The translations under genes were made by a program, and so were the position numbers. Of a stretch of DNA of 64,000 nt, positions 49,871-58,911 are shown in pieces; within the stretch, counting starts at the first letter, position 1, and the number at the start of each line of letters is the position of its first letter. Origin of the DNA: JBAXAB01 sp037142735 (GTDB lineage Bacteria; Patescibacteriota; Minisyncoccia; Phycocordibacterales; CAIZLB01); NCBI GenBank assembly GCA_037142735.1, contig JBAXAB010000001.1, forward strand, positions 1 to 64,000, read 5' to 3'. Under the pieces are notes generated by a model, which searched no databases, was not told the origin of the DNA, and saw only the letters and a program-made list of their open reading frames with translations.

Positions 49871-51657
49871 AAAAGCCTGCGTACAAAACTGAATGGGACT
49901 TTGCAAACTTATTTTACAAAAAAAGCATTAAGGACCCTTTAATAGAAATTGATGTAGCTGCTGCTGAAAACATGTGTGTGGGTTTTGAAAAAAAATACAC
50001 CAACAATCAAGAATACTTACATGACGTAGCTACACTTAAAACAGCGTTGGACGATTACGAAATATTATTAGCAGGGGTGATGTCTTCAAAGCCACTTTTT
50101 TATTTGCAGATGCTCCTTGCTGTTGATAGTCAAAACAATGCGGCCCAAGCCAAGATGAACCTTCTGAGCAGTCGCCTTACTGCCGCATTCAATAAAATTA
50201 TTTTCTTTGAACTACGATTGGGTAAAGTCTCCGAGTCACAACAGAATAAGTTTTTACAGGCCACGGAATTAAAGAAATATAAATACCTACTAGACAGACT
50301 ATTTTTAACTGCAAAATATCAATTATCTGAACCTGAGGAAAAGATTTTAAACTTAAAATATCCCTCTTCTCGAGGGATGTGGAATGACTATTCTGAAAAA
50401 CTCCTCAATGCGCAAACGCTTGTGTGGAAAGGTAAGAATCTACCATTGCCAGAAGCGACAAACATGATCCGTAGCCTTCCAAAAAAAGAACGTCATGCTC
50501 TGCACACCCTTCTTTGTCAGAAACTTCAAGAGATCAGTTTTTTTGCTGAGGCCGAGATGACTGCCATCTTGACCGATAAAAAAACTACCGATGAATTAAA
50601 AGGTTTCAAAAAGCCTTACGAATCATGGATCATTGGTAATCAAAATTCAATAGCAAGTATCGAAAATCTTGTGACAACGATTACAAAAAATTTTAATATC
50701 AGCCACAAATTTCATGCTTTACAAGCAAAACTACTGAAAGAAAAAACCTTATCTTACCCGGATCGGGCTGTGGGTATTAGCAAAAAAGTTACACCATTCG
50801 CTTTTGAAGAAGGGGTATCTCTTTTTACTTCAGCATTGAAAAAAACTGATCCGATGTTTGCTGAAATTTTCCAGAAGCTTTTAAAAAATGGCCAGGTTGA
50901 TGTTTACCCCAGAAAAGGTAAAGGCGGCGGAGCATTCTGTTCGTCTTCAATAAATCAACCGACGATGATTATGCTAAATAACACTCCAAACGTTGATTCA
51001 TTTTTTACTCTTGCTCATGAGATGGGGCACGCTTTTCACGGAGAATTATCCAAAACTCAAAGTCCAATGTACCAAGATTACACCATTTCTGTAGCCGAAG
51101 TAGCCAGCACTTTCTTTGAAAATATTGCAGTTGAAGCCATTAGTGCAAAACTCACTGACAAGGAAAGAGTTGAATTAGAATTCCAGCGCTTACAAGATGA
51201 CATCGGTACAATTTTTCGCCAAGTAGCATGTTTTAATTACGAAATAGAAATTCATAATGAAGTTAGGAGTAAGGGATCAATTACCAAAGAAAGGTTAGCG
51301 GATCTGCATAATCAGCATATGTCCAAATACCTAGGCCCACTATATAAGATGAAGGATGTTGATGGGTATATGTTCGTACAATGGACTCATATTAGACACT
51401 TTTTCTATGTTTACACTTATGCTTACGGCCAGATAATCAGTAAAGCTTTATATGCTCGATATAAAAAAGACCCGACGTTTATACATTCCATCATCAAGTT
51501 TCTTTCAGCTGGAGGCAGTATGTCACCTGACGATATTTTTAAATCAATTGGCATAGATACGACACAGCCAGAATTTTTTCTTGACGGACTACGAGAAGTT
51601 GAATCTAGTATAAAAAGAATTGAAATAATGGCCAAAAAACTTGGAATGATAAAGTAG
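49867..51657 (+). CDS. M3-family oligoendopeptidase (PepF-like)
   Basis: This 596-residue protein has the zincin motif LAHEMGHAFHGELSK around residues 381-395 with the third ligand in the downstream E segment (VAEVASTFFENIAVE), and the all-helical M3 architecture. The family hydrolyses oligopeptides in the cytoplasm. No signal peptide is present. It is translationally coupled to the upstream nuclease gene by a 4-nt overlap, which is unusual given the unrelated functions. Confidence 0.9.
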   Translation: MKKPAYKTEWDFANLFYKKSIKDPLIEIDVAAAENMCVGFEKKYTNNQEYLHDVATLKTALDDYEILLAGVMSSKPLFYLQMLLAVDSQNNAAQAKMNLLSSRLTAAFNKIIFFELRLGKVSESQQNKFLQATELKKYKYLLDRLFLTAKYQLSEPEEKILNLKYPSSRGMWNDYSEKLLNAQTLVWKGKNLPLPEATNMIRSLPKKERHALHTLLCQKLQEISFFAEAEMTAILTDKKTTDELKGFKKPYESWIIGNQNSIASIENLVTTITKNFNISHKFHALQAKLLKEKTLSYPDRAVGISKKVTPFAFEEGVSLFTSALKKTDPMFAEIFQKLLKNGQVDVYPRKGKGGGAFCSSSINQPTMIMLNNTPNVDSFFTLAHEMGHAFHGELSKTQSPMYQDYTISVAEVASTFFENIAVEAISAKLTDKERVELEFQRLQDDIGTIFRQVACFNYEIEIHNEVRSKGSITKERLADLHNQHMSKYLGPLYKMKDVDGYMFVQWTHIRHFFYVYTYAYGQIISKALYARYKKDPTFIHSIIKFLSAGGSMSPDDIFKSIGIDTTQPEFFLDGLREVESSIKRIEIMAKKLGMIK

Positions 51658-51663
51658 GGGGGC

Positions 51664-52833
51664 TTATTTATTTTCGTAGACTGCTACAGTTTTCTTGACC
51701 ATTCGATCGAGTGAAAAGTTTTCAGCAATTCTCTTTTTAAAATTATCTGTCTGGAGTCGCACATCAAATTCTGAATTTAACGTCATGCGTAGTGCCAAAG
51801 CGAAAGCTTTTTTATCTCTTGGGGCAATTAAAATACCACACGGATTGTGTTCGGTCGTGAGGACTGTTTCTGGAATTCCACCCACATTTGAGGCGATAAC
51901 AGGGACCTCCGCCATTCCAGCTTCAATAATAACGTAACCGAATGCTTCAGAGAAAGAGGGAAGCACAAACACGTCAAAGGCCTTCAGCAACCGAGGAGCT
52001 TCGTCCACAAACCCTGTCAGAAACACATGGGCCTGCAAACCTCTCTCTGTAATAAACTTAGCCAGATCTGTTTTAAGCTCTCCTTCACCAATGATCACAT
52101 ATCTAGTATCAATCTCTGGGTTCGTTTTCATTAAAATATCTACTGCCTCGATAGAACTATAGAGATTCTTCACAGGATGAAGTTCTGCAAGTGTGCCTAT
52201 CCATTTTGTAGTTGGTGAAAAATTAAATTGAGCCTGAGAGTTTTTTTCTACCTCTAGGATTGTTGAAATTTTATTCTGAGCGTCCTCACGTGAATAAAAA
52301 TCAATGGCCGGGCTCGCTGGATGAATAACTTTGATTTTATTTTTTACAAACGGCATCCACATGACTTGATTTTTTACAGACTCTGAAACGGCGATAGTTT
52401 TATGGTTCAGCACAATAGTCAGCCAATGAAGGCAACCGATAATAAACTGCTGCACGTGCGAACGATTTTCATTAAAAGCCCATGCATGAGCGGTAAATAC
52501 CACTCTTTTGACCCATAACAAACGAGCAATGAAGGCGCCAATGCCTCCTGCTTTCGAACTATTCACATGCACTACATCCGGTCGTACTTTCCAAATAATT
52601 CTACCTAGCGTGAAGAAAGTCTTAATTTCGTCTTTGAAACTAATATCTCTTTTCATTGAGCCAACATTAAAAACATTAATACCAGCATTTTTTAGTTTTT
52701 CAGACAATAAACCATTTCCACCCAACACCACCGAAACGTCGTGACCTTGGGAGGACAAGCTGGTCGCAAGATCATAAACATATCTTTGTGCACCACCCCA
52801 GTTTGATTTTGTAATGACATACAGAATTTTCAT
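51664..52833 (-). CDS. Family 4 glycosyltransferase
   Basis: This 389-residue GT-B enzyme starts with KILYVITKSNWGGAQRYVYD (donor-loop GGAQ pattern), has the mid-linker motif WIGTLAELHPVKNLYSSIEA, and the C-terminal E-x7-E pattern PSFSEAFGYVIIEAGMAEVP. It is a retaining glycosyltransferase of the WaaG/PimA-like GT4 group, probably for envelope polysaccharide. It is divergent from the sugar-transferase gene at 52915. Confidence 0.9.
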   Translation of the reverse strand: MKILYVITKSNWGGAQRYVYDLATSLSSQGHDVSVVLGGNGLLSEKLKNAGINVFNVGSMKRDISFKDEIKTFFTLGRIIWKVRPDVVHVNSSKAGGIGAFIARLLWVKRVVFTAHAWAFNENRSHVQQFIIGCLHWLTIVLNHKTIAVSESVKNQVMWMPFVKNKIKVIHPASPAIDFYSREDAQNKISTILEVEKNSQAQFNFSPTTKWIGTLAELHPVKNLYSSIEAVDILMKTNPEIDTRYVIIGEGELKTDLAKFITERGLQAHVFLTGFVDEAPRLLKAFDVFVLPSFSEAFGYVIIEAGMAEVPVIASNVGGIPETVLTTEHNPCGILIAPRDKKAFALALRMTLNSEFDVRLQTDNFKKRIAENFSLDRMVKKTVAVYENK

Positions 52834-52902
52834 ACGTTTAGTCAGTTTAACTTAAAATGTGACAATGTGGAATTAGTTGTAATGAGGCCTTTTTGGCTGT
52901 AC

Positions 52903-52908
52903 TATAAT
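52903..52908 (+). promoter_or_regulatory. -10 box, predicted leaderless start of the sugar transferase
   Basis: TATAAT ends 6 nt before the ATG at 52915; it decides the start, since an upstream in-frame codon at 52867 would lie before the promoter. Confidence 0.55.
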
Positions 52909-52914
52909 ACTAAT

Positions 52915-54261
52915 ATGAAAGTTGCGAATAAGCGAGAACCTTTTCTCCTTTTGATCGGGGATATTGCATGTCTTACTTTATCTCTTTGGTTAATGCTGTA
53001 CTTGCGTGCATTTAATATTCCTTCACTTGCCGTTTTTACAGCCCACCTGGCACCATTCGGTATTCTTTTTCTGGCTTCATTGGTTGTGTACTATATCTCT
53101 GGTTTATACGAAAAACATAACAGTATTCTGCGCTCTCGCCTGGCATCAGTAATTATAAAGGCTCAGATCGCAAACAGTTTAGTTGCAATTGCTTTCTTTT
53201 ACTTTGTTCCATATTTTGGCATCACACCGAAAACAAACCTTTTCTTGTACTTACTTATTTCCATAATTATCATCACATTATGGCGACTCATTTTCTATCC
53301 ATTCTTTTTGCCTGGCAAAAAACGTCGTGCAGTTATTATTGGATCTGGTACAGAAATGGAAGATATTATTCGTGAAGTAAACAATGATCCACATTATGAC
53401 TTCCAATTGTCACGAATTATTGATCTAACTGAGACAGACAAGGCCACTATTCCGGATATTATTAAACAAGAAGTAATGGATAATGATGTTTCGATGATAG
53501 TGATCGACCTCGATCACGCTAAAATCAAAGACGTATCACCAAAATTATTTGATTTAATTTTTATGAATGTAGATTTTGTCCCAATGTATAGCGTATACGA
53601 ACACGTGTTCTACCGTATTCCATATTCAGCTTTAAAGCATGATTGGTTTATTGAAAATATCTCTTCTCGAGCTAAAGGCAGCTATTCGTTTGGTAAGCGC
53701 GTAATCGACATTACACTGGCGGGAATTGCCTTCATAATTTCTCTAATATTTTATCCACTAATTTGGATCGCCATCAAGATTCAAGACGGGGGGCCACTTT
53801 TCGTCTATCAAGAAAGACTCGGGCAGGGTAATAAGAAATTTATGATTAGAAAGTTTAGAAGTATGCGCGCAGCCAAGCATGATGATGGGGCTTGGGTGGG
53901 AAAAGACGATATGAGAATAACAACACTTGGTCGCATTATGCGAAAAACCAGCATTGATGAACTTCCTCAATTATGGAGCGTTCTGAAAGGAGACTTGTCC
54001 CTCATAGGCCCACGTCCTGACTTGTATGATCGAGGAATAGAACTGTCTCAACAAATTCCTTACTACAATATAAGAAACCTTTTAAAACCAGGACTGTCTG
54101 GTTGGGCACAGGTTAGTCAGGCACTACCACCGCAATCATTAGAAGAGACTAAGCTCCGCCTTGCATATGACATTTATTATGTAAAAAATAAATCATTGTT
54201 CATGGACTTTGTCATTGTGCTTCGCACCATTCGATCCCTCTTTTTGCGTTTAAAGCAATAA
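52915..54261 (+). CDS. Polyprenyl-phosphate sugar phosphotransferase (WbaP/WcaJ type)
   Basis: I start at 52915 (448 residues). Four N-terminal membrane helices (to about residue 125) are followed by a CoA-binding-like domain (KRRAVIIGSGTEMEDIIREV) and the PHPT catalytic part: SYSFGKRVIDITLAGIAFII, GGPLFVYQERLGQGNKKFMI, RKTSIDELPQLWSVLKGDLS and LIGPRPDL. It transfers a sugar-1-phosphate to undecaprenyl phosphate, the first step of surface polysaccharide assembly. Together with the GT4 and the epimerase it forms a small glycan locus. Confidence 0.92.
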   Translation: MKVANKREPFLLLIGDIACLTLSLWLMLYLRAFNIPSLAVFTAHLAPFGILFLASLVVYYISGLYEKHNSILRSRLASVIIKAQIANSLVAIAFFYFVPYFGITPKTNLFLYLLISIIIITLWRLIFYPFFLPGKKRRAVIIGSGTEMEDIIREVNNDPHYDFQLSRIIDLTETDKATIPDIIKQEVMDNDVSMIVIDLDHAKIKDVSPKLFDLIFMNVDFVPMYSVYEHVFYRIPYSALKHDWFIENISSRAKGSYSFGKRVIDITLAGIAFIISLIFYPLIWIAIKIQDGGPLFVYQERLGQGNKKFMIRKFRSMRAAKHDDGAWVGKDDMRITTLGRIMRKTSIDELPQLWSVLKGDLSLIGPRPDLYDRGIELSQQIPYYNIRNLLKPGLSGWAQVSQALPPQSLEETKLRLAYDIYYVKNKSLFMDFVIVLRTIRSLFLRLKQ

Positions 54262-54298
54262 CCATTTATAATCTGTACACAAATTTAACCAATAACAC

Positions 54299-55372
54299 AT
54301 GAAGCTATTTATTACCGGAGGAGCAGGATACGTCGGGGCAATGTTGGCAGATCAGTTCAGCGGGCGGGCAGATGTTGAAAAGATTTTATTGGTAGACAAA
54401 GAAGCAGAGCCACAGTTACTAAAGAACAATCCCAATTATTCAAAAATTCAATTTATTCAAAGCAATCTTGGAGATACAAACTGGCAGGATCAGGTTCGTG
54501 CATTTACACCTGATGTCGTCATTCACACTGCGTGGCAAATTCGTGAAATGTTTGGCAAAAAAGAATTACAGTGGAAATGGAATGTGACAGGCTCTGATAA
54601 TGTCTTCGATGTCGCCTTTGAATTAACTTCTGTGAAGAAACTGATTTATTTCTCTACTGTTTCAAGTTACGGAGCATTTTCAGACAACCAACTTGATCAC
54701 TTTATAAAAGAAGAAGAGCCTTTTCGTGAAAACACTTATTTATACGGTGTTGAAAAAAAGGAAGTTGAGGTGCATCTCCATAAAAAATATGAAGAGGCCA
54801 AGAAAGCTGGAACACATGTGCCCCAGATCTTCATTGTACGACCCGCAGCAATCACTGGAACACGTGGACGCTACATGCGCGTACGATTTGGTCTCCAGGC
54901 GGCCCTTTCTGGTCAATTAAAGGGTAATTTTGTGTACAGAATGATCTCATTCATGGTTTCTTTTGTGCCGGCAACTAAAAAATGGTGTCGACAATTTATT
55001 CATGAAGATGATGTGTGTAATATTGTGGAATTATTTACTTTTACTGAACTGAAGGGAGACTACGAGGTTTTTAACATCTGTCCACCTGGCCAAATCGTGA
55101 CTGCTACTGATATGGCCAAAGCCGTGGGTAAAAAACCAATCTTTTTGCCTCCATGGTTAATTCGTATTGTTTTTGCCTTTATGTGGAATGTATTCCGGGG
55201 AAGAGTGCCGACTTCAAAGGGTGGCTGGAAATTCTATTCATATCCAGTTGCAGTTGATGGTTCAAAACTGACGAAACAATATGGTTATCAATACAAATAC
55301 AATTCTTTAGATGCGTTTACTAAAAGGGAGGGCAGATATTCTAAATATACAGAATCTGAGACTAAGTTATAA
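54299..55372 (+). CDS. NAD-dependent epimerase/dehydratase family protein
   Basis: This 357-residue extended-SDR protein begins with FITGGAGYVGAMLADQFSGR and has STVSSYG and YGVEKKEVE, giving the catalytic Ser/Tyr/Lys set (Y-x3-K, YGVEK). RPAAITGTRGRYMRVRFG is a typical substrate-binding stretch. It probably makes or modifies a nucleotide sugar for the neighbouring glycan genes, though a role in lipid or quinone metabolism is also possible. Its stop codon touches the terminator of unit D on the other strand. Confidence 0.85.
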   Translation: MKLFITGGAGYVGAMLADQFSGRADVEKILLVDKEAEPQLLKNNPNYSKIQFIQSNLGDTNWQDQVRAFTPDVVIHTAWQIREMFGKKELQWKWNVTGSDNVFDVAFELTSVKKLIYFSTVSSYGAFSDNQLDHFIKEEEPFRENTYLYGVEKKEVEVHLHKKYEEAKKAGTHVPQIFIVRPAAITGTRGRYMRVRFGLQAALSGQLKGNFVYRMISFMVSFVPATKKWCRQFIHEDDVCNIVELFTFTELKGDYEVFNICPPGQIVTATDMAKAVGKKPIFLPPWLIRIVFAFMWNVFRGRVPTSKGGWKFYSYPVAVDGSKLTKQYGYQYKYNSLDAFTKREGRYSKYTESETKL

Positions 55373-55417
55373 AAAAATCCCGCGGACAAGTCGATGGGGG
55401 TCGGCTCATCCGCGGGA
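55371..55417 (-). terminator. Rho-independent terminator of unit D
   Basis: On the minus strand TCCCGCGGA pairs perfectly with TCCGCGGGA (9 bp, 22-nt loop) and is followed by a run of seven T. It functions only in minus-strand direction. Confidence 0.85.
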
Positions 55418-55452
55418 AGCGTGTGGAGGGGGAATTGTTTACGGGCCGCCTG

Positions 55453-55518
55453 CTACAGGTGACCTACGCTGACGATTTCTGCGGAACCTCCGGACGTATT
55501 TTCGTTTTTCTCGTCCAT
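55453..55518 (-). CDS. Very short second reading frame of unit D
   Basis: A 21-codon frame (MDEKNENTSGGSAEIVSVGH, then L) starts 2 nt after the stop of the first unit D frame. A longer frame in the same register to 55767 exists, but that reading runs through both leader hairpins and is unlikely. Translation is unproven. Confidence 0.3.
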   Translation of the reverse strand: MDEKNENTSGGSAEIVSVGHL

Positions 55519-55520
55519 GG

Positions 55521-55682
55521 TCAGTGGGCTTGAAGGGACTCGCCCTTCAGGTTGGTTGGGCCGGGCGTGACCTTGGCTGGTGGGCGGAGAGTTCCGACTG
55601 GGGTGTCCCAGTTTTTCTGGAGCTGTTTCCTGTAGTGATCGTGGGATTGAGGCTTTGCAGGCGCCTCGGGTGTTGCTGTCAT
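55521..55682 (-). CDS. GC-rich small ORF of unit D
   Basis: This 53-residue reading frame (starting MTATPEAPAKPQSHDHYRKQ) has C/G-ending codons and is preceded by an A/C-rich tract (CAACCAACCACCAACGAAAC) very similar to the one before the unit A start. It has its own promoter, attenuator-like leader and terminator. The peptide is Pro-rich, basic and probably disordered with one Trp. No family recognised. Confidence 0.5.
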   Translation of the reverse strand: MTATPEAPAKPQSHDHYRKQLQKNWDTPVGTLRPPAKVTPGPTNLKGESLQAH

Positions 55683-55726
55683 GGTTTCGTTGGTGGTTGG
55701 TTGCTTCGTGGCTACGTGAACTTCTG

Positions 55727-55743
55727 GCGCCGACTATCGGCGT
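55727..55743 (-). promoter_or_regulatory. Small leader hairpin of unit D
   Basis: CGCCGA-TAG-TCGGCG forms a perfect 6-bp stem between the attenuator-like element and the start codon. Confidence 0.45.
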
Positions 55744-55744
55744 C

Positions 55745-55804
55745 AAAAAATCCATCGCAGGGTTCAAAAAATAAGTGACTTACTTTCTAAACTTTGCGAT
55801 GGAT
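55745..55804 (-). promoter_or_regulatory. Attenuator-like hairpin in the leader of unit D
   Basis: On the minus strand ATCCATCGCA (55804-55795) pairs perfectly with TGCGATGGAT (55759-55750), directly followed by TTTTT. It looks like an intrinsic terminator 65-70 nt upstream of the ATG, and so could gate expression. Confidence 0.6.
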
Positions 55805-55833
55805 ACACCTTTGATGAACTTATTCTGTGGAGC

Positions 55834-55862
55834 AGTATAATACCTTTTGTTAAAAAAGTCAA
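55834..55862 (-). promoter_or_regulatory. Promoter of unit D
   Basis: On the minus strand TTGACT (55862-55857), 17-nt spacer and TATACT (55839-55834). GTTCATCAAAG follows 14 nt later, at the position of the boxA-like motifs in units A-C. Confidence 0.65.
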
Positions 55863-55910
55863 TATTTTGAATCTTTCTGCCACGATTGCTTTATGTTAAT
55901 ATCAAACGCA

Positions 55911-57758
55911 ATGAAATCATCCGAAATTAGGAAGCGTTTTATAGACTTCTTCAAAGAGCAGGGGCACGCAGAAATCCCATCCGCCTCTCTTGTTCCTGAA
56001 AATGACCCGTCGGTTTTATTTAATACTGCTGGAATGCAGCCCCTTGTTCCATATTTATTAGGTGAAAAACACCCGCTTGGTGTTAGATTGGTAGATTTTC
56101 AAAAATGTGTAAGAACAGTAGACATTGATGACATCGGGGACAACACTCATGCCACTTTTTTTGAAATGATGGGGAATTGGTCTTTGGGAGATTATTTTAA
56201 AAAGGAAGCAATTGAATGGAGTTACACGTTATTAACAGACAAAGAGAAAGGTTTTGGTCTTGATCCGCAGAGACTATATGTGACATGTTTTGAAGGCGAT
56301 GAAAATGCCCCAAGAGACGAAGAGAGCGCAAGTATTTGGAAATCAATTTTTGAAAAAAACAAGGTAACTGGAAACAGAATCTATTTTTTAAATGCAAAAA
56401 GTAACTGGTGGAGCCCGGGAGAGAACGGCCCGTGCGGCCCTGATACAGAAATGTTTTATGACGTTACAGGCACATTAAACCAAGGATTAACACATGAAGA
56501 ATATCTAAAGGCAGATGAGAAACAACAAGTGGTAGAGATCTGGAACGATGTTTTCATGGAATATGAAAAGAGGGATGGAAAAGTGGTAGGGAAATTGGCT
56601 AATAAAAATGTAGATACTGGTTCAGGATTTGAACGTGTCACTATGGTTCTTCAAGGTAAAGATAATATCTTTGACACAGATATTTTTAGCCCGATTATCC
56701 AAAAAATTGAAGAATTTGTGGGAGAAGTAAGTTTGGAAGTAGGCGAGCTCAAAAAACTAAAGCGTATTATTGCTGATCACGTTCGAACATCAGTGATGTT
56801 AATTTCTGACGGTGTTTTGCCTTCAAATACGGATCAAGGATATATATTGAGGCGTCTTATCAGACGAGCGGTTCGATGTGCTGACAGATTGGGTCTAAAA
56901 GCAGGTTCATTGTTTTGGATTGCGGAGACAGTGGTTGATCAATACGAAGAGGTATATAGAAATGTAAAGCAACAACGCGAAACCATCAAGGTAGCAATCG
57001 ATAAAGAAGAACAGAAATTTAGAAATACATTACATGATGGACTCAAACTGCTCGACAAAATCTTAAATAAGTCTTCTGATCAAACAATCACAGGTGAAAC
57101 TCTTTTTAAGATGTACACCACGTATGGTTTTCCGCTTGAAAATTCATTTGATGAAATTAATCATATGCGCATTTCAAAAGGTCTAGGAATCTTAGATTCC
57201 GTCACTCGTCAAAAATTAGTAGAAGAATTTAATTCTTTTATTCATCAACACCAAGACGTGTCAAAAGCCGGCTCTGAACAAAAATTCAAAGGAGGCCTTG
57301 GTGGTCACGGAGAGGTGGAAACAAGGTATCACACTGCTACACACTTACTCCACCAGGCCCTGAGAGAAGTACTTGGTGATCATGTCTCTCAAAAAGGAAG
57401 CAACATCACGGCCGAAAGAATGCGTTTTGACTTTACTCATCCGACCAAAATGACTGAAGCTGAAAAATCTAAAGTTGAAAAAATCGTTAATGACAAAATC
57501 CAAGCAAGTCTTCCTGTGAACGTGGTTGAATTAGATCGTGAAGCAGCCGAAAAAACTGGGGCGCTTCACTTTTTTGGTGACAAATATGGAGACAAAGTGA
57601 CGGTGTATTACATTGGTGACTCAATCGAGGCTGCATTTTCAAAAGAATTTTGTGGAGGACCGCATGTGAAAAATACAAAGGAATTAGGAACCTTCAAAAT
57701 TGCAAAGGAAGAGGCAGTCGCGTCAGGTGTTCGTCGTATCAAAGCAGTCCTAGAATAA
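55911..57758 (+). CDS. alaS: Alanyl-tRNA synthetase, short CPR form
   Basis: I start at 55911 (615 residues; six more from 55893). Class II motifs are clear: IRKRFIDFFKEQGHAEIPSASL, then NTAGMQPLVPYLLGEKHP, and CVRTVDIDDIGDNTHATFFEMMGNWSLGDY, plus a complete helical tRNA-binding part and an editing domain (TRYHTATHLLHQALREVLG; CGGPHVKNTKELGTFKI). The chain stops right after the editing domain: the usual DHHA1/C-Ala region of full-length AlaS is missing. This fits reduced synthetases of CPR bacteria and is not a frameshift. Confidence 0.93.
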   Translation: MKSSEIRKRFIDFFKEQGHAEIPSASLVPENDPSVLFNTAGMQPLVPYLLGEKHPLGVRLVDFQKCVRTVDIDDIGDNTHATFFEMMGNWSLGDYFKKEAIEWSYTLLTDKEKGFGLDPQRLYVTCFEGDENAPRDEESASIWKSIFEKNKVTGNRIYFLNAKSNWWSPGENGPCGPDTEMFYDVTGTLNQGLTHEEYLKADEKQQVVEIWNDVFMEYEKRDGKVVGKLANKNVDTGSGFERVTMVLQGKDNIFDTDIFSPIIQKIEEFVGEVSLEVGELKKLKRIIADHVRTSVMLISDGVLPSNTDQGYILRRLIRRAVRCADRLGLKAGSLFWIAETVVDQYEEVYRNVKQQRETIKVAIDKEEQKFRNTLHDGLKLLDKILNKSSDQTITGETLFKMYTTYGFPLENSFDEINHMRISKGLGILDSVTRQKLVEEFNSFIHQHQDVSKAGSEQKFKGGLGGHGEVETRYHTATHLLHQALREVLGDHVSQKGSNITAERMRFDFTHPTKMTEAEKSKVEKIVNDKIQASLPVNVVELDREAAEKTGALHFFGDKYGDKVTVYYIGDSIEAAFSKEFCGGPHVKNTKELGTFKIAKEEAVASGVRRIKAVLE

Positions 57759-57789
57759 ATTTCAAATTTTATTCATGAATTAGTCATGA

Positions 57790-57795
57790 TATAAT
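57790..57795 (+). promoter_or_regulatory. Extended -10 box, predicted leaderless start of the 57803 gene
   Basis: TGA-TATAAT ends 7 nt before the ATG at 57803. Confidence 0.55.
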
Positions 57796-57802
57796 ATTCG
57801 GT

Positions 57803-58882
57803 ATGAGAATCCCTGCGAACCTCACATTTTTTATTGATGATTGTCACATCTCGGCAATTATTATTCCGCAGTCAAAAGAAAGGCAAAACATTGCGACAAT
57901 TTTTACATCAGAAAAAAAGAGCCCTCGTGAATTGGGTGACAAAGAAGGCCTCACTATTTCCTTATTAAAAGAATTATGTAAAGACATTCGTGACTGGTCA
58001 TCAAAGGCTGAATCAAGGGCCTATGACATATCAAGTACTCAGGTTATTTTGTCTCCTTCATGGTACGTCTCTCAAACCACACTTGTGTTAAAAGAGAGTT
58101 TAAAACCAATTATCTTTAGTGAGACTTCGATTCTAGAGGCTAATATGGAAAATATACCTAAAAACATAGAGGTATTTTCTTCATCCAAAGATCTTGTCCT
58201 TATTGAAAAGCAAGTCTCACACGTGTCTTTGAATGGATATCCAGTGGCTAGTTTAAATAGACAGAAGGCCACTATATGTAAAGCATCCGTCTACTATTGC
58301 TACATGAACAAACGCTTCCAAAATCTTATTTCAGAATGTCTAAAAACTTTACCAACCTCAATTAAAAAAGTCTCATTTCAATCTCTGGCCAAAATCACTA
58401 CAGATAATGCTAAAAAGGCATTAAATGACAAGAACGACTTGTCTACTTTAAAAAATGGAAGCGTCGTTATAATTAATTTTTGTTCATACATAACAGAAAT
58501 CGTTTATATCCATAGTGAAACTACTGTTAACATCCTTTCTCTTCCATTCGGATACAAAGAAACTATACACAAAATGAATAAAGAAACCGGATCTGATCAT
58601 GCCGCCACAGAATCATTACTTGATTTATTCTTAAGTGGAAAATTAAAACCAGAATCTAGAGAACTAGTAGTAGACCTATTGCAAAAAATGGGAACAGACT
58701 GGGCAGCTATGGTTATGCAAGGTATTTCTCAATTACCAAAGAGTCCAAACGCTTTAACTAAAACTTTCGTGTACGCCCTGGATAAGAGACAAAATGAAGT
58801 TGCCAAGATATTTACACGTTTACTTCCATTTAATCCAAACGAAAATATCACCGTGAGTGATTTTGTTGGAATTAGTGCTTAA
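57803..58882 (+). CDS. Hypothetical protein, possibly actin-like/PilM-like
   Basis: This 359-residue cytoplasmic protein has no recognised family. Its order of beta-rich segments (FFIDDCHISAIIIPQS, SVVIINFCSYITEIVYIHSE, KTFVYALDKRQNEVAKIF) with helices in between recalls the split actin-like fold of PilM/FtsA-type proteins, but I cannot find clear phosphate-binding motifs. It precedes a membrane protein with baseplate J-like features, with an independent promoter between them. A joint role in a surface apparatus is speculation. Confidence 0.4.
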   Translation: MRIPANLTFFIDDCHISAIIIPQSKERQNIATIFTSEKKSPRELGDKEGLTISLLKELCKDIRDWSSKAESRAYDISSTQVILSPSWYVSQTTLVLKESLKPIIFSETSILEANMENIPKNIEVFSSSKDLVLIEKQVSHVSLNGYPVASLNRQKATICKASVYYCYMNKRFQNLISECLKTLPTSIKKVSFQSLAKITTDNAKKALNDKNDLSTLKNGSVVIINFCSYITEIVYIHSETTVNILSLPFGYKETIHKMNKETGSDHAATESLLDLFLSGKLKPESRELVVDLLQKMGTDWAAMVMQGISQLPKSPNALTKTFVYALDKRQNEVAKIFTRLLPFNPNENITVSDFVGISA

Positions 58883-58911
58883 TCCACAACTTGATACTGC
58901 TTCAATTGTGA

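Noticed and set aside
55453..55767. 104-codon minus-strand frame in unit D
   Set aside because: Its 5' part overlaps both leader hairpins; the 53-codon frame preceded by the A/C-rich tract is more credible.
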